A stretch of DNA of 12,845 nucleotides, from NCBI GenBank assembly GCA_027489135.1, contig JAIYAI010000375.1, positions 1-12,845 on the forward strand. The letters run 5' to 3'. The notes under the pieces are model-generated. The model had not been told where the DNA came from and did not search any database. It saw nothing but the letters and a program-made list of their open reading frames with translations. Shown piece by piece: positions 7,162 to 12,845 of the stretch. The translations under genes and the position numbers were made by a program. The DNA comes from Acetobacteraceae bacterium (GTDB lineage: Bacteria > Pseudomonadota > Alphaproteobacteria > Acetobacterales > Acetobacteraceae). The first letter of the stretch is position 1. Every line of letters starts with the position of its first letter.

Positions 7162-7259
7162 TGCGCGCGGCCCTGCCTCGCCGCGCCGCTTTTGCCGATG
7201 GACATGACCCGTCGCGCTTCGCATCCTGGCGCGACGCAGCAAGGGTGCGCCTGCGATGA
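7158..7259 (+). CDS. Possible 33-residue basic small ORF bridging M28 and DUF1028 genes
   Basis: ATG 7158 overlaps the M28 stop as ATGA, and the TGA at 7257-7259 overlaps the DUF1028 ATG at 7256 as ATGA, so the frame spans the gap exactly with a coupled junction at each end. The product would be arginine-rich (starts MMRAALPRRAAFADG) with no recognisable domain. Against it: no good ribosome binding site, about 70% G/C at third positions (lower than neighbouring genes), and two hairpins inside it. It may be a translational bridge or chance. Confidence 0.15.
   Translation: MMRAALPRRAAFADGHDPSRFASWRDAARVRLR
7165..7193 (+). terminator. Candidate intrinsic terminator after the M28 gene
   Basis: GCGCGGC (7165-7171) pairs perfectly with GCCGCGC (7180-7186) across an 8-base loop, and TTTT follows at 7190-7193 after three bases. 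It begins four bases after the M28 stop codon. The T-run is short, so it may be a partial terminator or attenuator that lowers read-through into the DUF1028-transporter operon. Confidence 0.4.
7210..7236 (+). promoter_or_regulatory. Hairpin just upstream of the DUF1028 ribosome binding site
   Basis: CGTCGCGC (7210-7217) pairs perfectly with GCGCGACG (7229-7236) across an 11-base loop. The weak Shine-Dalgarno AAGGG (7241-7245) follows four bases later, and ATG is at 7256. It could protect the 5' end of a processed transcript or tune translation. No T-run follows. Confidence 0.35.
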
Positions 7260-7915
7260 CCTATTCCCTGCTCGGCCATTGCCCGCGTACGGGCCAGTTC
7301 GGCGCCGCCGTGGCGACCAGCAGCCTCGCCGTCGGCGCGCGCGTTCCCTGGGCCGAGGCCGGCATCGGCGGCATCCTGACGCAGCACCGCACCGACATGC
7401 GCCTCGGCCCCCGCGGCCTCGCGCTGCTGCGCGAGGGCTGCAGCGCGGAGGAGACGCTGGCCGCGCTCGTCGCCAGCACGCCGCACCACGCCTGGCGTCA
7501 GCTTGCTGCCATGGACCGCCAGGGGCGCACCGCGCATTTCCATGGTGCGAAGGTGAAGCCCGCGCTGAACGCGGTGCACGTGCCGCACTGCGTCGCCATG
7601 GGCAATATCCTGGCGAATGACCGCGTGCCGGCGGCGATGGCGGAGGCCTTCCTGCAGTCCGAAGCGCAGCCGCTGGCCGAGCGGCTGATGCGCGCCATGG
7701 AGGCCGGCGAGGCCGCGGGCGGGGAGGGCCGCAACGTCATCTCCTCCGCCCTGCTGGTCGTGGAGCGCGAGGTCTTCCCCTTCGTCGATCTCCGCGTCGA
7801 CGATGCCCCCGAATCCATCTCCGCGCTCCGCCGCCTCTGGGACGCCTATGCGCCGCACGCGGAGGTCTTCGTCACCCGCGCCATCGACCCCGACGCCGCG
7901 CCGGGCGTCACCTGA
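7256..7915 (+). CDS. DUF1028 family protein (putative Ntn-hydrolase-like)
   Basis: This 219-residue protein matches the DUF1028 pattern along its length: MTYSLLGHCPRTGQFG at the start (usual form MTFSIVARDPxTGxxG), AVATSSLAVGARVPWAEAGIGGILTQ (19-43), GPRGLALLREGCSAEETLAAL (51-71), the RQLAAMDRQGR block (81-91), MGNIL (115-119), SSALLVVE (163-170) and VDLRVDDAPESISALRRLW (177-195). The biochemical role of the family is not established. As I recall, its fold is grouped with N-terminal nucleophile hydrolases, and Thr2, exposed after Met removal, would be the candidate nucleophile (inference). It has no signal peptide. It lies 94 bp after the M28 peptidase and 14 bp before a peptide-type binding protein, so it is probably the first gene of the transporter operon and may act on the imported substrate. 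Confidence 0.88.
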   Translation: MTYSLLGHCPRTGQFGAAVATSSLAVGARVPWAEAGIGGILTQHRTDMRLGPRGLALLREGCSAEETLAALVASTPHHAWRQLAAMDRQGRTAHFHGAKVKPALNAVHVPHCVAMGNILANDRVPAAMAEAFLQSEAQPLAERLMRAMEAGEAAGGEGRNVISSALLVVEREVFPFVDLRVDDAPESISALRRLWDAYAPHAEVFVTRAIDPDAAPGVT

Positions 7916-7923
7916 ACCGGGAG
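7916..7923 (+). promoter_or_regulatory. Ribosome binding site of the second binding-protein gene
   Basis: ACCGGGAG ends 6 bases before ATG 7930 and is identical in sequence and spacing to the site before ATG 817. Confidence 0.7.
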
Positions 7924-7929
7924 TTCGCC

Positions 7930-9447
7930 ATGAGGATCGACCGCCGCACGGCGCTCGCGCTGCCCGCGCTGATCGCCACCGCCGCCTTGCCCCGCACCGG
8001 TGCGACCCAGGCCGGCGGCGGCAATTTCCGCATCGCCGTCAGCAGCAACCTGCGCTTCCTCGACCCCGCCAAGACCACGATCGGCGAGGAGTACATGCTG
8101 AACCAGCTCGTCTTCAACGGGCTGACCCGCATGAAGGAGGACATGTCGGTCGAGCCGGAGCTGGCGGAATCCTGGACCTACAGCGACGACCTGAAGACCT
8201 GGACCTTCAAGCTGCGCCGCGGCGTGCGCTTCCACCACGGGCGGGAGATGACGGCCGAGGACGTCATCGCGACCTACAGGCGCGTGCTGGATCCCGCGAC
8301 CGCGTCGCCGGCCCGCACCAACTACGACATGATCCAGGCGATCGAGGCACCGGACCCGGCGACGGTGATCTTCCGCCTCTCCTACCCCTATGGCGGCTTC
8401 GCCGACATCCTCTCCGACCGCCAGGTGAAGATCGTCCCGGCGGACAAGCTCGACACCCTCGCGACGCAGCCCATCGGCACGGGACCCTTCACGTTCCGCA
8501 GCTACACACCGGGCGACCGCGTCACGCTCGCCCGCTTCGCCGACTACTGGGAAGCCGGGCAGCCGCGCTTCGATGCGGTGGAACTGCGCGTCCTGCCGGA
8601 GATGGCGGTGCGCATCGCGGCGCTGCAGGCCGGCGACCTCGATGCGGTGTGGGATCTGGGGCCGGAGAATATCCGCCAGCTCAAGGATGCGCGCGGCGTG
8701 CGGGTGGAAAGCGTCGCCACCGCCTCCTGGGATGGCGGCATCATGAACAACGCCATCGCGCCCTTCAACGACGTGCGCGTCCGCCGCGCGCTGCACCTGG
8801 CCGTGGCCAAGGCCGATGTGGTGGAGGCGGTGCTGTTCGGCGAGGGCAAGCCGACCATCAGCCCGATCCCGCCAGGCCATCCCTTCTACGCCAACGACAT
8901 CCGCCTGCCGGAGCGCGCGGATGTCGCCGGCGCCCGGCGCCTGCTGCGCGAAGCCGGCCACCCGAACGGCGTGAAGGTGCCGCTGGTCATCCCGGTCGGC
9001 CGCCCCGTGCGCGAGCGCCTCGGCGTCACCCTGCAGCAACTGGCGCGCCCCGCCGGCTTCGAGATCGAGATCCAGCGCGTGCCCTTCGGGCGCTATTCCG
9101 CCGAGGTCTCGGGCAAGGCGCCCTTCTACATCGATGGCTATTTCGCCCGCCCCACCGTGGACACCGCCACCTACGGCTTCCTGCACAGCCAGGGCAGCTG
9201 GAACCAACGCCTCTGGCTCTACAAGGACGAGCGCGTGGACAAGGCGCTGGAGGCGGCACGGCTCACCGGCGACCCGGCGCAGCAGAAGCCGCACTACATC
9301 GAGATGCAGCGGGCGATGTTCGACAATCCGCCCGGCTACATCGCCTATGCGGTGAATTTCGCCTGTGCGTATCGGGACCGGGTGAAGGACGTCGCCACCC
9401 ATCCGATGCGCTGGTTCGACCTCCGCCGCGGCTATATCGCGGCCTGA
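7930..9447 (+). CDS. ABC transporter substrate-binding protein, family 5 (DppA/OppA-like)
   Basis: At 505 residues this is the usual size for a dipeptide/oligopeptide-type binding protein. The N-terminus MRIDRRTALALPALIATAAL has a twin arginine at residues 5-6 and a hydrophobic core, with likely cleavage near ATQA (25-28), consistent with Tat export. The mature protein shows the family-5 landmarks: LRFLDPAKTT (41-50), LVFNGLTRM (60-68), ELAESWTYSDDLKTWTFKLR (77-96), the GVRFHHGREMTAEDVIATYRR segment (98-118) and PIGTGPFTFRSY further on. It would capture peptides or peptide-like ligands (other members bind glutathione, nickel, heme or opines) in the periplasm for the permease pair downstream. 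Its stop codon directly abuts the next gene's ATG. Adjacent peptidases and DUF1028 favour a peptide or N-acyl amino acid ligand (inference). Confidence 0.92.
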   Translation: MRIDRRTALALPALIATAALPRTGATQAGGGNFRIAVSSNLRFLDPAKTTIGEEYMLNQLVFNGLTRMKEDMSVEPELAESWTYSDDLKTWTFKLRRGVRFHHGREMTAEDVIATYRRVLDPATASPARTNYDMIQAIEAPDPATVIFRLSYPYGGFADILSDRQVKIVPADKLDTLATQPIGTGPFTFRSYTPGDRVTLARFADYWEAGQPRFDAVELRVLPEMAVRIAALQAGDLDAVWDLGPENIRQLKDARGVRVESVATASWDGGIMNNAIAPFNDVRVRRALHLAVAKADVVEAVLFGEGKPTISPIPPGHPFYANDIRLPERADVAGARRLLREAGHPNGVKVPLVIPVGRPVRERLGVTLQQLARPAGFEIEIQRVPFGRYSAEVSGKAPFYIDGYFARPTVDTATYGFLHSQGSWNQRLWLYKDERVDKALEAARLTGDPAQQKPHYIEMQRAMFDNPPGYIAYAVNFACAYRDRVKDVATHPMRWFDLRRGYIAA

Positions 9448-10407
9448 ATGGCAGGTTTCCTGCTCCGGCGGTTGGCGTCGCTGGCCTTCGTGCTGCTGGC
9501 GATGACGGTGCTGGTCTTCGGCATCGTCCACCTGCTGCCGGGCAGCGTCGCCCACATGATCCTGGGCGAATACGCGACCAACGAGGCGATCGCGACGCTG
9601 GAAGCGAAGCTCGGCCTGAACGATCCGCTGTATGTGCAGTACTGGCGCTGGCTGTCCGGCCTGCTGCACGGGGATTTCGGCCAGTCCCTGACCATGGAGC
9701 GCCCGGCGGGGCCGGTGATCCTGGAAGCGCTGGCGCGCTCCGCGACCCTCGCCGGCGTCAGCATCGTGCTGGTCGCGATCATCGGCGTCTCGCTCGGGAT
9801 CCATTCGGCCGTGCACAAGGGCTCGGCCAGCGACCGCGCGCTGACCCTGGCGCAGTATTTCTTCATCGCGGTGCCCGAGTTCTTCTGGTGCATCCTGGTG
9901 ATCCTGTTCTTCGCCGTCTGGCTCGGCTGGCTGCCGGCCACGGGCTACACGCCGATCAGCGATGGCGGCGTGCTGGGCTGGGCGAAGCACCTGGTGCTGC
10001 CGGTCTCCACCCTGGTGCTCGGGCTGATCGCGCATGTCTCGCGTCTCACGCGCTCCTCGATGCTGGAGGCGATCGACAGCCGCTACGTGCTGGCCGCCCG
10101 CGCCAAGGGGCTGCCGGAGCGGATCGTGCTGCGCCGCCATGCGCTGCCGAACGCTCTGCTGCCGACCATCACGGTGCTCGCGGTCGATATCGGCATCCTG
10201 ATCGGCGGCATCGTGGTGGTGGAGAGCGTCTTCGCCTATCCCGGCCTGGGCCGCATGCTGGTCTATGCCATCGACAACCAGGACCTGCCGCTGATGATGG
10301 GCGGCATGATCGTGATCACCGCGGTCTACGCCCTGGCGAACCTGGTGGCGGATATCCTCTACGCCGTGCTCAACCCGCGCATCCGTGTCGGCGGCACGGC
10401 GGCATGA
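9448..10407 (+). CDS. Dipeptide-type ABC transporter permease, DppB-like
   Basis: The 319-residue product fits DppB (about 339). It starts with the classic MAGFLLRRLASLAFVLLAMT membrane anchor, followed by the periplasmic segment LGLNDPLYVQYWRWLSGLLHGDFGQSL, a hallmark of DppB/OppB proteins. Further membrane segments follow, with the EAA loop from about residue 213 (YVLAARAKGLPERIVLRRH, then ALPNALLP) that contacts the ATPase, and VVESVFAYPGLGRMLVYAI near the end. ATG 9448 immediately follows the upstream TGA (9445-9447) with no spacer, so translation is probably coupled. It forms the inner-membrane channel together with the next gene product. Confidence 0.94.
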   Translation: MAGFLLRRLASLAFVLLAMTVLVFGIVHLLPGSVAHMILGEYATNEAIATLEAKLGLNDPLYVQYWRWLSGLLHGDFGQSLTMERPAGPVILEALARSATLAGVSIVLVAIIGVSLGIHSAVHKGSASDRALTLAQYFFIAVPEFFWCILVILFFAVWLGWLPATGYTPISDGGVLGWAKHLVLPVSTLVLGLIAHVSRLTRSSMLEAIDSRYVLAARAKGLPERIVLRRHALPNALLPTITVLAVDIGILIGGIVVVESVFAYPGLGRMLVYAIDNQDLPLMMGGMIVITAVYALANLVADILYAVLNPRIRVGGTAA

Positions 10408-11252
10408 GCGCGAGCCTCGCCGCGCCAGGGCTGCGCCTGCCGCGGACCTTGCTGGTTGGGTTGGTGATCGTCGGCGTCATCGGCGTGCTGGCGGTGCTGG
10501 GGCCCTGGATCGCGCCCTACGATCCGCAGGATTTCTCCATGCGCATGCGGCTGAAGCCGCCCTCCGCCGCGCACTGGTTCGGCACGGACGAGTTCGGCCG
10601 CGACGTCCTCAGCCGCGTGCTCTCCGGCGCGCACTACTCGCTGGCGATGGGCTTCGGCGCCACCGCGATCAGCCTCGCCATCGGCGTGCCGCTCGGCCTG
10701 CTCGCCGCCTTCCATCGCGGCTGGGTGGAGGAGGTGATCATGCGCGGCGTCGACCTCCTCATCTCCCTGCCGCCGGTGCTGCTCGGCCTGTTGATCCTGG
10801 CGGTGACGGAGCCCGGGCTGTTCAAGACCATCCTCGCCGTGGGCCTGGTCTACGTGCCGATCATGACGCGCCTCGCCCGCGCCGTGGCGCTCGAATTGCT
10901 GGCCGAGGACTTCGTCGAGGCCGCGCGCGCCCGCGGCGAGGGCGCCTGGCACATCCTGGTGCGGGAGATCCTGCCCAATGCCTGGCCGCCGCTGATCGTG
11001 GAGACGGCGCTGCGCGTCACCTTCGCGATCCTGCTCGGCTCCGCGCTCTCCTTCCTCGGTCTCGGGCCGCAGCCGCCCGCCAGCGAATGGGGGCTGATGA
11101 TCGCCGAAAGCCGGCCCTTCATCGCGGAGGCGCCGTGGATCGGCCTCGCGCCCGGGCTCTGCCTCTGCCTGCTGCTGATCGCGGTCAACGTGGTGGGGGA
11201 GGGGCTGCGCGACCTGCTCGACCCGCGGCTGCGCGGGCGCGGCCATGGCTGA
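10404..11252 (+). CDS. Dipeptide-type ABC transporter permease, DppC-like
   Basis: ATG 10404 overlaps the previous stop as ATGA. The 282-residue product fits DppC (about 300). After the first membrane segment comes the diagnostic PYDPQDFSMRMRLKPPSAAHW-type stretch, then FGTDEFGRDVLSRVLSGAHYSL, both typical of DppC/OppC. The EAA loop starts around residue 169 (DFVEAARARGEGAWHILVRE, then ILPNAWPP), and the C-terminus ends with GEGLRDLLDPRLRGR, the usual family ending. It is the partner of the upstream permease. The last 8 bases overlap the ATPase gene. The same frame stays open upstream to about 7803 inside other genes, but that part is a GC-bias shadow. Confidence 0.94.
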   Translation: MSASLAAPGLRLPRTLLVGLVIVGVIGVLAVLGPWIAPYDPQDFSMRMRLKPPSAAHWFGTDEFGRDVLSRVLSGAHYSLAMGFGATAISLAIGVPLGLLAAFHRGWVEEVIMRGVDLLISLPPVLLGLLILAVTEPGLFKTILAVGLVYVPIMTRLARAVALELLAEDFVEAARARGEGAWHILVREILPNAWPPLIVETALRVTFAILLGSALSFLGLGPQPPASEWGLMIAESRPFIAEAPWIGLAPGLCLCLLLIAVNVVGEGLRDLLDPRLRGRGHG

Positions 11253-12845
11253 GGCCCCGCTGCTCGATATCCGCGGCCTGTCGCTGCGCTACGCCACGGC
11301 GCGCGGCGCGGTCCATGCTCTGGACGACGTGACCCTGGCGATCCCGCGCGGCACCGCGATGGGGCTGGTGGGGGAGAGCGGGTCTGGCAAGTCCTCCGTC
11401 GTGCTCGCACTGCTCGGCCTGCTCGGGCCGGAAGCGACGCTGACGGCGCAGCGCCTGGATTTTGGGGCGGAGGACCTGCGGACCGCCGCACCCCGGCTGC
11501 GCGGCGCGCGCATCGGCACGGTCTTCCAGGATCCTGCCGCGGCGTTGAACCCGGCGCTGCGCATCGGGCTGCAGGTGGCGGAACCGCTGGTGCAGCATCG
11601 CGGCCTGGTGCCGCGCGCGGCGCATGCGCGGGCCGTGGAATTGCTGGCGGAGATGGGCATCCCGAACCCCGCCGCCGTCGCCCAGGCCTATCCGCACCAG
11701 CTTTCGGGCGGCATGAAGCAGCGCGCCGTCATCGCCACGGCGCTCGCCTGCGAGCCCGAGCTGCTGCTGCTGGACGAACCCACCACCGCGCTCGACGTGA
11801 CGGTGGAGGCGCAGATCCTCGACCTGCTGGAACGCCTGCGCGCGGAGCGCGGCATCTCCATGCTGCTGGTCAGCCACAACCTCGGCATCGTCGACCGGCT
11901 CTGCGACGGGCTGACGGTGCTCTATGCGGGTCGCGTGGTGGAGAGCGGCGAGGCGGCCTCCGTGCTGGATGCGCCGCGGCATCCCTATACGCGGGGGCTG
12001 CTGGCCGCGCTGCCGCGGGCGGATCGGCGCGGCCGGCTTTCGCCCATCCCCGGTAGCCTGCCCGACCTGACCGAGGCCGATCCGGGCTGCAATTTCCGCC
12101 CCCGCTGCCCCTTCGCCACCGCGGCGTGCGCCGCGCCGCAGGCCCTGCGCAGCGTCGATGGCCGCGCCACCGCCTGCCATCGCGCGGAGGCGCTGCGCGA
12201 CGCGCCCTGGCCGGAGCCGCCTGCCGCGACCACGCTGCGCGCGCCGATCGGGCCGACGCTACTCGGCGCCGAGGATCTCGCGCGCAGCTTCCGCCAGGGT
12301 GGCGGGCTGTTCCGGCGCAGGACGGAGGTGCGCGCGGTCGATGGCGTGTCGCTGACGCTGCGGCGCGGCGAGGTGCTGGGCCTGGTGGGGGAGAGCGGCT
12401 GCGGCAAGTCCACGCTCGGGCGGCTCGTGCTGCGGCTGATCGGCGCGGATCGCGGGACCATCCGCTTCGACGGCGCCAGCGTGCCCGCCGCGCCGCCCGA
12501 TGCCTTCCGCCGCCGCGCGCAGATCGTCTTCCAGAACCCCGACACCTCGCTCAACCCGCGCCAGACCGTGGACCAGGCGCTGCGCCGGCCGCTGGAGCGC
12601 TTCGGTCTCGCCCAGGGCGCGGCGGCGACGGCGGAGGTGGAGCGCCTGCTCGGCCTGGTGCGGCTGACGCCGGCCTATCGCGCGCGCTATCCGCACCAGA
12701 TGTCGGGCGGCGAGAAGCAGCGCATCGGTATCGCCCGCGCCCTGGCGAGCCGGCCCGACCTGCTGGTCTGCGACGAGGCGGTCTCCGCGCTCGATGTCTC
12801 GGTGCAGGCGGCGGTGCTGAACCTGCTGGCGGAACTGCGCGATAC
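11245..12845 (+). CDS. Fused dual ABC ATPase of a peptide-type importer (DppD-DppF-like), 3' end missing
   Basis: One uninterrupted frame from ATG 11245 to the window end (533 full residues) encodes two ATPase domains. Domain 1 has Walker A GESGSGKSS (43-51), Q-loop Gln95, signature LSGGMKQ (153-159), Walker B LLLLDEP (173-179) and switch His211 (VSHN). It ends with the oligopeptide-type extension carrying four cysteines, 282, 288, 295 and 311 (GCNFRPRCPF onward, spacing CX5CX6CX15C). After a linker (about 313-345), domain 2 has Walker A GESGCGKST (382-390), Q-loop Gln430, signature MSGGEKQ (486-492) and Walker B LLVCDE (506-511) followed by AVSALD. Only the end of the second domain and its tail are cut off; relatives such as YejF and GsiA suggest 530-620 residues in total. 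ATG 11245 overlaps the DppC-like gene by 8 bases. Both ATP sites look catalytically intact. It would energise the importer encoded upstream, replacing separate DppD and DppF subunits. Confidence 0.93.
   Translation, partial: MAEAPLLDIRGLSLRYATARGAVHALDDVTLAIPRGTAMGLVGESGSGKSSVVLALLGLLGPEATLTAQRLDFGAEDLRTAAPRLRGARIGTVFQDPAAALNPALRIGLQVAEPLVQHRGLVPRAAHARAVELLAEMGIPNPAAVAQAYPHQLSGGMKQRAVIATALACEPELLLLDEPTTALDVTVEAQILDLLERLRAERGISMLLVSHNLGIVDRLCDGLTVLYAGRVVESGEAASVLDAPRHPYTRGLLAALPRADRRGRLSPIPGSLPDLTEADPGCNFRPRCPFATAACAAPQALRSVDGRATACHRAEALRDAPWPEPPAATTLRAPIGPTLLGAEDLARSFRQGGGLFRRRTEVRAVDGVSLTLRRGEVLGLVGESGCGKSTLGRLVLRLIGADRGTIRFDGASVPAAPPDAFRRRAQIVFQNPDTSLNPRQTVDQALRRPLERFGLAQGAAATAEVERLLGLVRLTPAYRARYPHQMSGGEKQRIGIARALASRPDLLVCDEAVSALDVSVQAAVLNLLAELRD

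Noticed and set aside
7846..10140. A 764-codon open frame on the minus strand
   Set aside because: It lies opposite DUF1028, the DppA-like and the DppB-like genes, has a low-complexity Arg/Ala/Gly/Gln/His-rich translation and no domain. It is a shadow of strong G/C third-position bias.
7803..10403. Long plus-strand open frame upstream of, and in frame with, the DppC-like gene
   Set aside because: The translation is arginine- and proline-rich noise over three well-supported genes in other frames; the real protein starts at ATG 10404 with an ATGA overlap.

Overview
The window is about 70% GC, almost entirely coding, and third codon positions are strongly G/C-biased. Gene order and protein style (Tat-like signal peptides on periplasmic binding proteins, several stacked ABC importers, an HpaB-type oxygenase) suggest an alphaproteobacterium, plausibly an Acetobacteraceae or Roseomonas-like soil or plant heterotroph. 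That placement is inference from composition and style; no taxonomic marker is present.

Layout. (1) 1-4603, plus strand: the 3' part of an HpaB-family flavin-dependent oxygenase, then a complete PotD/B/C/A-type ABC importer. This comprises a Tat-type binding protein (817-1857), two permeases (1862-2710 and 2707-3525) and an ATPase (3515-4603). Junctions are 4 bp apart or overlapping, so the four transporter genes look like one operon, probably read from the oxygenase gene. (2) 4593-5768, minus strand: an M20 (glutamate carboxypeptidase-like) metallopeptidase that overlaps the ATPase gene tail-to-tail by 11 bp. (3) 5769-5856: an 88-bp divergent promoter region with a 15-bp inverted repeat (14/15 match) whose arms each hold an outward-facing -10-like hexamer. 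(4) 5857-7161, plus: an M28 metallopeptidase with a PA-like insert and no signal peptide. (5) 7162-7255: a short gap with two GC hairpins, the first followed by TTTT. (6) 7256-12845, plus: a DUF1028 protein, then a complete Dpp/Opp-type importer: binding protein (7930-9447), two permeases (9448-10407 and 10404-11252) and a single-chain tandem ATPase (11245 to beyond the window end).

How the parts may work together. The right half reads as a peptide scavenging module: the importer brings in short peptides or peptide-like conjugates, and two cytoplasmic zinc peptidases plus the DUF1028 protein would process them. The left half joins a small-molecule importer to an aromatic-type hydroxylase, suggesting uptake and oxidation of a cationic, amide or aromatic compound. 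Substrates cannot be read from sequence. No tRNA, rRNA, CRISPR array, insertion sequence or phage gene was seen. The families are individually known; the least-explained parts are the DUF1028 protein, the divergent repeat at 5790-5844 and the structured gap at 7162-7255.
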